A stretch of DNA of 8,037 bases, taken from NCBI GenBank assembly GCA_964528315.1, contig CAZGRO010000065.1, forward strand, positions 1 through 8,037, given 5' to 3'. The position numbers and the translations under genes were made by a program. The notes beneath the pieces are model-generated. The model was given only the letters and a program-made list of their open reading frames with translations, ran no database searches and was not told where the DNA came from. The DNA is from JALHTG01 sp964528315 (GTDB lineage: Archaea > Thermoproteota > Bathyarchaeia > 40CM-2-53-6 > JALHTG01). This document shows positions 1-5,186 of this stretch, one piece after another. The first letter of the stretch is position 1. Each line of letters begins with the position of its first letter.

Positions 1-267
1 TCGTTTTATTATGTGGTATCCGAACTGTGTCTTGACTATGGGGGAGATTTGCCCTTTCTGAAGTGAGAAGGCGGCATTCTCGAACTCTTTTACCATCTTC
101 CCTCTGCTGAAGGTTCCAAGATCTCCGCCCCGCTTTCCTGAAGGGCATCGAGATACTTCTCTTGCTATGTTCGAGAACTTCTCGCCACTGTCGAGTCGCT
201 GCAGCACAATCTTTGCCTCTTGTTCAGTCTTGACAAGTATGTGGGCGCAGTGAAGAGCGTTGGGCAT
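1..267 (-). CDS. Parvulin-type peptidyl-prolyl cis/trans isomerase, 3' end cut by window edge
   Basis: Single-domain PpiC/parvulin (rotamase) that isomerises Xaa-Pro bonds; no signal peptide is visible, so it is likely cytoplasmic. The 89 visible codons begin MPNALHCAHILVKT, the first parvulin beta strand with its conserved His. Then come an alpha-helical part, a GGDLGTFSRGKMVKEFENAAF block (the typical GGDLG-x-F-x-R-G-x-M-V-x-x-F-E signature) and FGYHIIKR at the visible end, the usual C-terminal strand with the second conserved His. Archaeal minimal parvulins such as that of Cenarchaeum are about 92-97 residues, so only a few codons and the stop should be missing. An in-frame ATG at 282-280 would add five residues (MASRP). 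I prefer the ATG at 267 because a TTATAA box is centred about 26 bp upstream and the resulting N-terminus matches the family length. The gene lies downstream of the zinc-ribbon membrane gene but behind a poly-T terminator, so it is probably transcribed on its own. Confidence 0.93.
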   Translation of the reverse strand, partial: MPNALHCAHILVKTEQEAKIVLQRLDSGEKFSNIAREVSRCPSGKRGGDLGTFSRGKMVKEFENAAFSLQKGQISPIVKTQFGYHIIKR

Positions 268-290
268 GGGTCGAGATGCCATCTCTTGCC

Positions 291-296
291 TTATAA
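291..296 (-). promoter_or_regulatory. TATA box for the parvulin gene
   Basis: TTATAA is centred about 26 bp upstream of the ATG at 267, the spacing expected between an archaeal TATA box and the transcription start. It implies a leaderless mRNA beginning at or near that ATG, and it argues against the ATG at 282, which would lie only about 10 bp from the box. Confidence 0.5.
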
Positions 297-433
297 CGTT
301 TCATTGCCTGTGTCGATCGGTTGTCAGTTCCGAAGAGGTTGAGCTTGAGATATCGAGAGCGGGTTCCGCCAGAATAAGAAAAGGAGCTGCAGCTTATGAC
401 TCCGCGCACACATAGAGGTCAATGAACACCGTC

Positions 434-458
434 AAAAAAACAGTTGCGCAAGAAGCGC
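434..458 (-). terminator. Poly-T terminator after the zinc-ribbon membrane gene
   Basis: Read on the minus strand, GCGC-TTCTT-GCGC (458 to 446) is followed by AACTG and seven T residues (440 to 434), 38-62 nt past the stop of the membrane gene. The 4-bp stem is weak. The T run is the usual archaeal termination signal, so the T tract rather than the hairpin is the likely active part. Confidence 0.45.
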
Positions 459-495
459 TTATGTTGACGTAGATTCCACATTGAAGATGTCGGTT

Positions 496-900
496 CTATG
501 CCAGAAGGGCCCGACAGTACGGACATACCCTGGCATCGCCGGGCAAAAAGGACAGATCCTCCCCACATCTCGGACACAGCCCAGGGAAGCTACGCATCTC
601 CTCCGCTTCTCCTGACGATCTGCTTCGAAGCCCCCAGACTAGCAAGGATAATCCGTAGACTGCTCCGAAGAAACCAGATGTGACCATGAATCCCACAGGT
701 GAACTAATCATCACTTCAATGAACAGCCCTATGATGGACACGGTCAGTGTTATGAGGCCAATCCCTGATCGAAAGAAGGGATAACGAACGGCAAGCCAGA
801 GAGGGATGACTATGATGAATGGGAAAATGAAGAAATAATAAACGAGCAAGAGATCGCTCACTATCAGGGTTACGCCAAGACCCATTGAAAGCACCAGCAC
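496..900 (-). CDS. Small membrane protein with C-terminal zinc ribbon
   Basis: A 134-residue protein of unknown function. Residues about 7-38 are strongly hydrophobic (one long or two short membrane segments), and further segments lie at about 46-64 and 68-91. A short charged linker (RSRSSGEAEE) leads to a compact zinc ribbon, CPRC at 109-112 and CPYC at 126-129, that ends the protein four residues later. The four cysteines are spaced as in rubredoxin-knuckle zinc ribbons, and the domain probably faces the cytoplasm. The start is GTG at 900; an ATG at 885 (residue 6) is the alternative. A TTCATATG box centred about 28 bp upstream of the GTG favours the longer form as a leaderless message. An in-frame stop directly upstream rules out any longer start. 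Membrane-anchored zinc ribbons are common among uncharacterised archaeal proteins; I cannot name a substrate or partner. Confidence 0.75.
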   Translation of the reverse strand: MLVLSMGLGVTLIVSDLLLVYYFFIFPFIIVIPLWLAVRYPFFRSGIGLITLTVSIIGLFIEVMISSPVGFMVTSGFFGAVYGLSLLVWGLRSRSSGEAEEMRSFPGLCPRCGEDLSFLPGDARVCPYCRALLA

Positions 901-924
901 ACTACGAGAACCAGTCCATTAGGG

Positions 925-932
925 CATATGAA
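925..932 (-). promoter_or_regulatory. TATA-like box for the zinc-ribbon membrane gene
   Basis: TTCATATG on the minus strand is centred about 28 bp before the GTG at 900, consistent with a leaderless transcript. It is a weak match to the archaeal consensus and is supported mainly by its position. Confidence 0.35.
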
Positions 933-957
933 CTTTCTTGTTAACACACCTAGCAAT

Positions 958-1100
958 CTACTTGATCTCCAGATCCTTCAACGGGTGCATCGAGGACCCA
1001 GACCCTTCAATTCTGCGCTCAAGCCTATCACCGTCGGCCGGAGAAGCGCGCGCTCTGCCTGGGAGTGCGAACGCCAGCCACGATGCTTCATGAGATTCTC
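958..1100 (-). other. Intergenic stretch with a doubtful small ORF or gene remnant
   Basis: Between the VOC gene stop and the next gene, one minus-strand frame stays open to a TAG at 958-960. Its last 26 or so codons (ending SSMHPLKDLEIK) have many G- or A-initial codons and look coding-like. The only ATG that opens the frame (1143) lies inside the VOC gene in another frame, and no TATA box or ribosome binding site is seen. It could be a decayed gene tail or chance. No family was recognised. Confidence 0.2.
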
Positions 1101-1475
1101 TCAAACACTCTTTCTCTTGGCATCTACGATCTGAAGGCGCCATCCGTCCGGGTCTCTAAAACTGGCGATTGTCCTCCCAGTTTCAGGCACAAGATGCGGT
1201 CCTTTTTCGAACTCAAGGCCTTTTCTCTTCAAGTCCTCATAGCTCCGTTGGACATCGTCTACGGTGAATGCGATGTGATTCATGCCGATGTTCTCTTCTC
1301 CCGTAACCTTGTGAATCTCGAAGATTGGCTGGTTTTGCCCGGGTAGCCTCAGCTCTGCTGAACCCCCGTGATGCGTCGTTCGGGTGAGAAGCTCAAACCC
1401 CATCTTCCGGAACATTTCCACGAACTCATCCACATCCTGCACGATCAGCTCTATGTGGTCAATTCCTTTGATCAT
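1101..1475 (-). CDS. VOC superfamily (glyoxalase/bleomycin-resistance fold) metalloprotein
   Basis: A 124-residue protein made of two vicinal-oxygen-chelate beta-alpha-beta-beta-beta modules, residues about 4-56 and 63-120. Family motifs are clear: GIDHIEL at the start of the first module, IFEIH at its end, MNHIAFTV opening the second, and ASFRDPDGWRLQIVD closing it. By position the metal ligands are His7, Glu53 and His67. The fourth ligand is usually Glu, but here it is Gln115. Members include lactoylglutathione lyase, methylmalonyl-CoA epimerase, dioxygenases and antibiotic-resistance proteins; nothing here decides among them. The frame opens 24 codons upstream (ATG 1547), but a strong TTTTATATAT box sits between that codon and the ATG at 1475, and family homology begins at 1475, so the shorter start is preferred. 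The gene is divergent from the ECF-transporter operon. Confidence 0.88.
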   Translation of the reverse strand: MIKGIDHIELIVQDVDEFVEMFRKMGFELLTRTTHHGGSAELRLPGQNQPIFEIHKVTGEENIGMNHIAFTVDDVQRSYEDLKRKGLEFEKGPHLVPETGRTIASFRDPDGWRLQIVDAKRKSV

Positions 1476-1505
1476 GACAGATCGAGTAAACGTGCCATTG
1501 CCTGC

Positions 1506-1515
1506 ATATATAAAA
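1506..1515 (-). promoter_or_regulatory. TATA box of the VOC gene
   Basis: TTTTATATAT on the minus strand is close to the archaeal TATA consensus. It is centred about 35 bp upstream of the ATG at 1475, implying a leader of roughly 8-10 nt. It is the best TATA box in the window and fixes the start of the gene. Confidence 0.65.
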
Positions 1516-1600
1516 GAGACTCGGGTAGGCATCGAGGCTGTTTGCACTCATGAAGTCAATGTTTGCCAGCAGGCTGGTCAAAGTCCATGCCAGTGGGGGT

Positions 1601-1608
1601 TATAATAG
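1601..1608 (+). promoter_or_regulatory. Upstream TATA-like box of the ECF/amidohydrolase operon
   Basis: TATAATAG is flanked by G/C-rich sequence. At the usual archaeal spacing transcription would start near 1630, inside the palindrome at 1624-1635, leaving a leader of about 40 nt. Confidence 0.4.
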
Positions 1609-1623
1609 TCGACGAACGCCGTT

Positions 1624-1635
1624 CTTTTGCAAAAG
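1624..1635. promoter_or_regulatory. Perfect 12-bp palindrome, candidate operator
   Basis: CTTTTGCAAAAG is a perfect palindrome. It lies between two candidate TATA boxes (1601-1608 and 1641-1649), at the expected start site of the first and just ahead of the BRE position of the second. This is where a homodimeric repressor would block transcription of the transporter operon. The operator role is inferred from position and symmetry only. Confidence 0.4.
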
Positions 1636-1640
1636 GCAAC

Positions 1641-1649
1641 AAACTTAAG
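1641..1649 (+). promoter_or_regulatory. Proximal TATA-like box of the ECF/amidohydrolase operon
   Basis: AAACTTAAG is centred about 26 bp upstream of the TTG at 1671 and would give a leaderless transcript. It competes with the box at 1601-1608; the sequence cannot say which is used. Confidence 0.35.
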
Positions 1650-1670
1650 CCGGAAACTCATTTGTCTTGA

Positions 1671-2294
1671 TTGGGTGTTCCTCCATTGGGAATACTGCAA
1701 GCTGTGAAGTTGCGTCTCCTAGCATTTGACGCAAGAGACGTTTCACTTGTATCAGTTTTCAGTGCTCTCATGGCCGTAACCACCCTCTACGCAGTCCCGC
1801 TTCCATTTGGAGGACTGACTCACTTCGGAAATACCGTCATGTGGACAGCATCTATTCTCTTTGGGGGGCTAGTGGGAGGCCTAGCCGGAGGAATTGGCGG
1901 AATGATTGCAGATTTGGTGCTGGGCGCGTACATATGGGCTCCTTTCACCCCCTTCTGCAAGCTTGCCAGCGGATTGGTCTGCGGGCTCGTATCAGGCGAA
2001 ATCAAAAGCATCAACACAAAGACGACCGTCAAGATCATCCTCGCAGTCATTAGTGGTGCTGTCGCGAATCTCTTAGCCTATGCTCCGGTCTACTATTTCA
2101 TAATCGGGCCTGGAGCAATGTTACTGTGGCTTGGAAGATTCTTTCTCCCAGGTCCGGCGCTCGTCACATATGTCGCCACACCGATCATAACCATTGCAGT
2201 GATGAGGGTCTACCCTAGGGCCATGACATACAGAAGTTCACTGAAAGATAGGGCCAGACTGAAATCAGAGCAAGAGAGGAGCCGGACAGAGTGA
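1671..2294 (+). CDS. ECF-type transporter S component (substrate-binding membrane subunit)
   Basis: A 207-residue integral membrane protein with about six hydrophobic segments (roughly 25-43, 54-75, 77-90, 95-110, 119-143, 160-181) and a charged cytoplasmic tail. The Gly-rich run GGLVGGLAGGIGG at 65-77 followed by MIADLVLG and PFTPFCKLASGLVCGL is typical of S components of energy-coupling-factor vitamin transporters. These capture a vitamin or related small molecule and associate with a shared EcfA/EcfA'/EcfT module. No ATPase or T component is present here, so it is probably a group II system using a module encoded elsewhere. Substrate is not readable from the sequence. The start is TTG at 1671 (no ATG before residue 34; TTG 1686 and GTG 1704 are alternatives), consistent with a TATA-like box 26 bp upstream. 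The stop overlaps the start of the amidohydrolase by 4 nt, indicating one operon. Confidence 0.82.
   Translation: MGVPPLGILQAVKLRLLAFDARDVSLVSVFSALMAVTTLYAVPLPFGGLTHFGNTVMWTASILFGGLVGGLAGGIGGMIADLVLGAYIWAPFTPFCKLASGLVCGLVSGEIKSINTKTTVKIILAVISGAVANLLAYAPVYYFIIGPGAMLLWLGRFFLPGPALVTYVATPIITIAVMRVYPRAMTYRSSLKDRARLKSEQERSRTE
2276..2281 (+). promoter_or_regulatory. Shine-Dalgarno site for the amidohydrolase
   Basis: GAGGAG within the end of the S-component gene, nine nt ahead of the GTG at 2291. It is the clearest ribosome binding site in the window and supports the GTG start and translational coupling, in contrast to the apparently leaderless first genes. Confidence 0.6.
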
Positions 2295-3025
2295 GCTGGA
2301 CCAAGAGATATGAGATAGTGGATGCGCACGCTCATCTTCATCGCATGTCACCTGACTTCCGCGTCAGCCTCACAGCCAAGGGCCTGAGGAAGCTGATGCG
2401 AGAATACCACTACAGCAAGGCCATCATCATGGATAGAGACAATGCAATGATAGCCAAGGCGGTTCATGGAACCAAGGATCTCTTTGCCAATGTGTGGGTC
2501 AACCCCAAGGAGAAGTCTTGCGAGAAGGATGTGAAGGAGTATCTGAAGAAGAGCAACTTCATAGGAATAAAGCTGCACCCTCTCTTCGACGGCTACACCC
2601 CAGATCTTCCAATAGTCCACCCGGTAGCCAGAATCGCCGAGGAGGCCGGTGTCCCTATTCAGTTCCACTGCGGACATCCTCCTTTCAGCCTACCGTGGAG
2701 CTTCGAGCCTTTGGCAAGAGAATTCCCGAAAGTGAAGATGGTTCTGATCCACATGGGCCACGGGCACATCGTCTACATCAACGGTTCCATCGATGTTGCG
2801 CAACGCAACAAGAATCTCTATCTTGAGACGAGCGGCATGCCAATGCACACAAAGGTAAAGGAAGCGATGGAACGTGTTGGAAAAGACAGAGTCATGTATG
2901 GCGATGATGCGCCATGCGGGCATCCGGCCTGGGAACTCGAGAAGATCAGGGTGGCGAACTTAAGCGAAGCAGACCTTCGACGAGTACTGGGAGAAAACGC
3001 AAACAAATTCTACGGATTCAAATAG
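2291..3025 (+). CDS. Metal-dependent amidohydrolase (Amidohydro_2-type TIM barrel)
   Basis: A 244-residue cytoplasmic hydrolase of the amidohydrolase superfamily. The metal site is readable: HAH at 13-15 (after IVDAHAH), a possible bridging Lys94 in GIKLHP, His126 in QFHCGHP, the His-rich IHMGHGH at 154-159, and Asp205/Asp206 in MYGDDAPCG. The order and the YGDD ending resemble the Amidohydro_2 group (2-pyrone-4,6-dicarboxylate hydrolases, ACMSD-like decarboxylases, small lactonases). At 244 residues it is compact for that group, which often exceeds 280. The GTG start overlaps the S-component stop and has a good Shine-Dalgarno site. The coupling suggests it acts on whatever the ECF transporter brings in, perhaps cleaving an amide, ester or lactone of an imported precursor; this is inference. 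A decarboxylase activity cannot be excluded. Confidence 0.87.
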   Translation: MSWTKRYEIVDAHAHLHRMSPDFRVSLTAKGLRKLMREYHYSKAIIMDRDNAMIAKAVHGTKDLFANVWVNPKEKSCEKDVKEYLKKSNFIGIKLHPLFDGYTPDLPIVHPVARIAEEAGVPIQFHCGHPPFSLPWSFEPLAREFPKVKMVLIHMGHGHIVYINGSIDVAQRNKNLYLETSGMPMHTKVKEAMERVGKDRVMYGDDAPCGHPAWELEKIRVANLSEADLRRVLGENANKFYGFK

Positions 3026-3060
3026 CGTCTTTTGCAGTGTCTGAAATAGGTCGTCTCTCG

Positions 3061-3143
3061 GTGTGCGCCCTCGCACGCCAGATCTGCTCCAGAGTCACCT
3101 TCAAGCTCTTAGTCTGGAGCAGAATCACATGTCAGCTGGCGTG
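3061..3143. repeat. Nested inverted repeats between convergent genes
   Basis: Three pairings are visible. GTGTGCG/CGCACGC (3061-3067 and 3072-3078) forms a 7-bp stem with one G-U pair and a CCCT loop. CACGCCAG/CTGGCGTG (3074-3081 and 3136-3143) is a perfect 8-bp outer stem. TCTGCTCCAGA/TCTGGAGCAGA (3083-3093 and 3113-3123) is a perfect 11-bp inner stem with a 19-nt loop. The first and second share 3074-3078 and so are mutually exclusive. The site lies between the 3' ends of the amidohydrolase and GMP synthase genes, which suits a bidirectional terminator or mRNA 3' structure, but there is no long T tract. A small structured RNA is possible. It is not a tRNA. Confidence 0.6.
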
Positions 3144-3211
3144 AATTGAAGTTTGAATTCATGGATATTCTGAATCGGCGTGAGCCATGCCTACGAACGC
3201 ATGCCCTTGGA

Positions 3212-4177
3212 CTACACTGCTTCCATTGTGGAAGGGGGCTTCTTCGTTATGTTGTATGTGACGCTTACTACGCCTGGCACTTCTTCGGTTATCCTCCGCG
3301 CTAACCTATTCAGGGTCTCGTAAGGAAGTCTTGTTGGTGATGCCGTCTTGGCGTCTGTGCTATCCCAGCATCTTACCTCAATCTGTCGGCCATAGTCTCG
3401 TCTTCCCTCTCTCGCTCCTGTGACCATATCTTCATGGAGAATCGCAAGAAACTGGAAGGCAGCTACGCCGCCTAACTCTTCTTCAACTATCTCGGTTGCC
3501 TTCCTCACAATTCCCACTTTAACCGGGGTGACCTCTCCGATTATTCTGGCTGCCAAAGCAGGGCCTGGGAACGGCGGCCTATCGTATATCTGCTCTGGCA
3601 ACCCCAAAGTCTTCGCGATTCTTCTCACTGCTGGTTTTCTTAGCTCGACCAGAGGCTCAATGACCCTGTATCCGTATCTCTCCTTTGTGTCGATTCCAAG
3701 TTGTTCAAGAACATTGTGCTGTCTCTTTATGCCAGCAACCGTCTCCTCTATATCAGTGTAGTTCGTTCCCTGTAGCAAGTATTGTATGCCGCTCTCTCTC
3801 ACTATCCTGCCGAAAACGTCCCTGTAGAATGCCTGAGTAATGGCCTCCCTCTTTTCCTCTGGATCTGTTATGGCTTTCAGAACGGAAAAGAAGTGTTCTC
3901 TAGCCTGCACCAGCGCCACTCTGACTCCGAGGCTTCTGAACAATGCAACTACGCGCTCAGGCTCCTTTTCCCTCATCAGGCCATTGTCGATGAAGTAGGT
4001 CTTCAACCGGTCACCGAGTGCTCTGTGGCCAAGAATTGTGACTGCGGAGGAATCTACGCCACCGGACAAGGCGTTTAGAGCTGAGGCCTTTCCAACAATA
4101 GACGAGATTTCTTCCACTTTCTGCTCTATGAATTGCTCAGGCTTAAGGTCTTCTAGCTTTAGCTCTCTGATTTTCAT
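3212..4177 (-). CDS. guaAB: GMP synthase subunit B (ATP-pyrophosphatase subunit)
   Basis: The synthetase half of GMP synthase: it adenylates XMP with ATP and aminates it with ammonia from a separate glutaminase subunit, the last step of de novo GMP synthesis. The 321 residues show the PP-loop SGGVDSS at 38-44, YFIDNGLMR, LLQGTNYTDIEET, KRQHNV, and the C-terminal dimerisation domain beginning RPPFPGPALAARIIGEVTP and ending VTYNITKKPPSTMEAV. The split form is typical of archaea; the glutaminase gene is not in this window. It differs from the common consensus at several motifs (QHNV for HHNV, PFPGPAL for PFPGPGL, ending TMEAV for TIEWE), so it belongs to a divergent branch. The frame opens at ATG 4237, but homology starts at about ATG 4177, and CTTTATGAG at 4212-4220 gives a 13-nt leader for that start. 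It follows the acetyltransferase on the same strand and may share its transcript. Confidence 0.93.
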   Translation of the reverse strand: MKIRELKLEDLKPEQFIEQKVEEISSIVGKASALNALSGGVDSSAVTILGHRALGDRLKTYFIDNGLMREKEPERVVALFRSLGVRVALVQAREHFFSVLKAITDPEEKREAITQAFYRDVFGRIVRESGIQYLLQGTNYTDIEETVAGIKRQHNVLEQLGIDTKERYGYRVIEPLVELRKPAVRRIAKTLGLPEQIYDRPPFPGPALAARIIGEVTPVKVGIVRKATEIVEEELGGVAAFQFLAILHEDMVTGAREGRRDYGRQIEVRCWDSTDAKTASPTRLPYETLNRLARRITEEVPGVVSVTYNITKKPPSTMEAV

Positions 4178-4211
4178 GTCGCCAAACCATCGAAGAAAGG
4201 TAGGTCGGATT

Positions 4212-4220
4212 CTCATAAAG
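4212..4220 (-). promoter_or_regulatory. TATA-like box for GMP synthase subunit B
   Basis: CTTTATGAG on the minus strand is centred about 39 bp upstream of the ATG at 4177, implying a leader of about 13 nt. It would lie inside the coding frame if the start at 4237 were used, which argues for the shorter protein. Confidence 0.4.
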
Positions 4221-4296
4221 TGTTCTGGGTGCGTCATTCATGATAATCAATGCTTGCATGTTCTGAAATGCTTGGGTGGGCAGTACTCAATTTCTG

Positions 4297-5094
4297 TTAG
4301 TCTCTGTTCATTTTCACGAATTCTGAGAACCTGTCTTTCCCCACCATATGGTAGCTTAGAAGACGGCCGCGATGAACCACATTGAAGACGCCGTAGGGAG
4401 AAGGAGACATCTTCCCCACTTCAGCACAGTTCTTAAGCTCAGTCACTCGACTTTTGATTCTCCTCTCCTTGGCTGCATCCAGGAGAATATGCGTAGCATT
4501 CTCGATATACGGGCACTGATCTGAACGCAGAATGGTCAGTCCTTCACTGAACCGTCCGAGCCTCGCCTGCCAATCCATGGGAAAAGATGGAGGCGGCGCA
4601 TCACTGAATCTCCTCACCATCAATGTGAAGCAGGGAGGTGCTTTGTCTACCGGGACAAAGCCATGGTGGAGGAGCAGCTCATTGCCGGCCAGCCAGTTGC
4701 CTTCGCTAGTCACCATGGCAACGCCGCGCATTCCAGCTTTCTTTGCGTCCTTGATACATCTTTCAACGAGGAACCCGCCGTATCCTTTGCCTTTACTTCT
4801 GCCGGCTACCCAAATGCAGTGTATGAGCATGTAGCCTTGGGCGTCGTTGACTGCACGCCAAGCGTATTCCCCTGGAATATACTCAATGAACCCTCTCTCC
4901 GGCAACTTCAGAAGCTTGATTCTCAGGCCTTCATCGAATCGCGCCTTCAGCCAATCCAATTTCCTACGATATCCTTCAGATTTCCTCTTGCTCATATAGC
5001 AGAAGAATCCGGTTTCAGACACATTCTCACGGTTAACGTCAATGATCTCAACTTCTTTGTCTGTCGTCACGGCTGCGGAGACTTTGCGTTTCAA
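4297..5094 (-). CDS. GNAT N-acetyltransferase with YoaP-like C-terminal domain
   Basis: A 265-residue two-domain protein. Residues about 15-163 form a GNAT acetyltransferase: FIEYIPGEYAWRAV and YMLIHCIWVAG are the central strands, KGKGYGGFLVERC at 101-113 is the acetyl-CoA pyrophosphate-binding motif A, and GNWLAGNELLLHHGF at 132-146 is the C-terminal part of the fold. Residues about 172-261 match the YoaP-type extension, with LTILRSDQCPYIENA at 187-200 and a thioredoxin-like SDQCPYI turn. The family is widespread in archaea and Firmicutes; its acceptor substrate is not known to me. The start is TTG at 5094, preceded by GGAG and AGG purine stretches; GTG at 5070 is an alternative. It sits 92 nt after the Trp-rich gene and ahead of GMP synthase subunit B, all on one strand, with no terminator seen between them. 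Confidence 0.88.
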   Translation of the reverse strand: MKRKVSAAVTTDKEVEIIDVNRENVSETGFFCYMSKRKSEGYRRKLDWLKARFDEGLRIKLLKLPERGFIEYIPGEYAWRAVNDAQGYMLIHCIWVAGRSKGKGYGGFLVERCIKDAKKAGMRGVAMVTSEGNWLAGNELLLHHGFVPVDKAPPCFTLMVRRFSDAPPPSFPMDWQARLGRFSEGLTILRSDQCPYIENATHILLDAAKERRIKSRVTELKNCAEVGKMSPSPYGVFNVVHRGRLLSYHMVGKDRFSEFVKMNRD

Positions 5095-5186
5095 ACCTGC
5101 CCGCTCCTACCAAGGCCTTGACAAAGAGCTAGAATGCGTGGTCGGAATCCAAATGCGACATAGCAAACCCGTGCTGAGACAGACGG

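Noticed and set aside
224..409. Minus-strand frame of 61 codons overlapping the 5' end of the parvulin gene
   Set aside because: Its middle part looks mildly coding-like (GTRSRYLKLNLFGTD), but it overlaps a certain gene in another frame, has no promoter or ribosome binding site at a suitable distance, and matches no family I know.
1477..1547. Longer N-terminus for the VOC protein from ATG 1547
   Set aside because: The extra 24 residues lie upstream of and across the best TATA box in the window and precede the first conserved VOC strand.
1820..2050. Open frame antisense to the ECF S-component gene
   Set aside because: It mirrors the hydrophobic codons of a well-supported membrane protein and is Pro/Lys rich with no motif; it is a shadow.
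3061..3143. Nested inverted repeats read as a tRNA gene
   Set aside because: Stem lengths and spacing do not make a cloverleaf, and no T-loop or anticodon-arm consensus is present.
3061..3143. Nested inverted repeats read as a CRISPR or insertion-sequence end
   Set aside because: There is one copy only, no regularly spaced repeats, no transposase and no target-site duplication nearby.
4178..4237. Longer N-terminus for GMP synthase subunit B from ATG 4237
   Set aside because: The added residues are outside the family alignment and would place a TATA-like box inside the gene.
4663..5121. Long plus-strand frame (152 codons) opposite the acetyltransferase gene
   Set aside because: The minus strand has clear GNAT and YoaP motifs over the same region; the plus-strand product has no recognisable domain.
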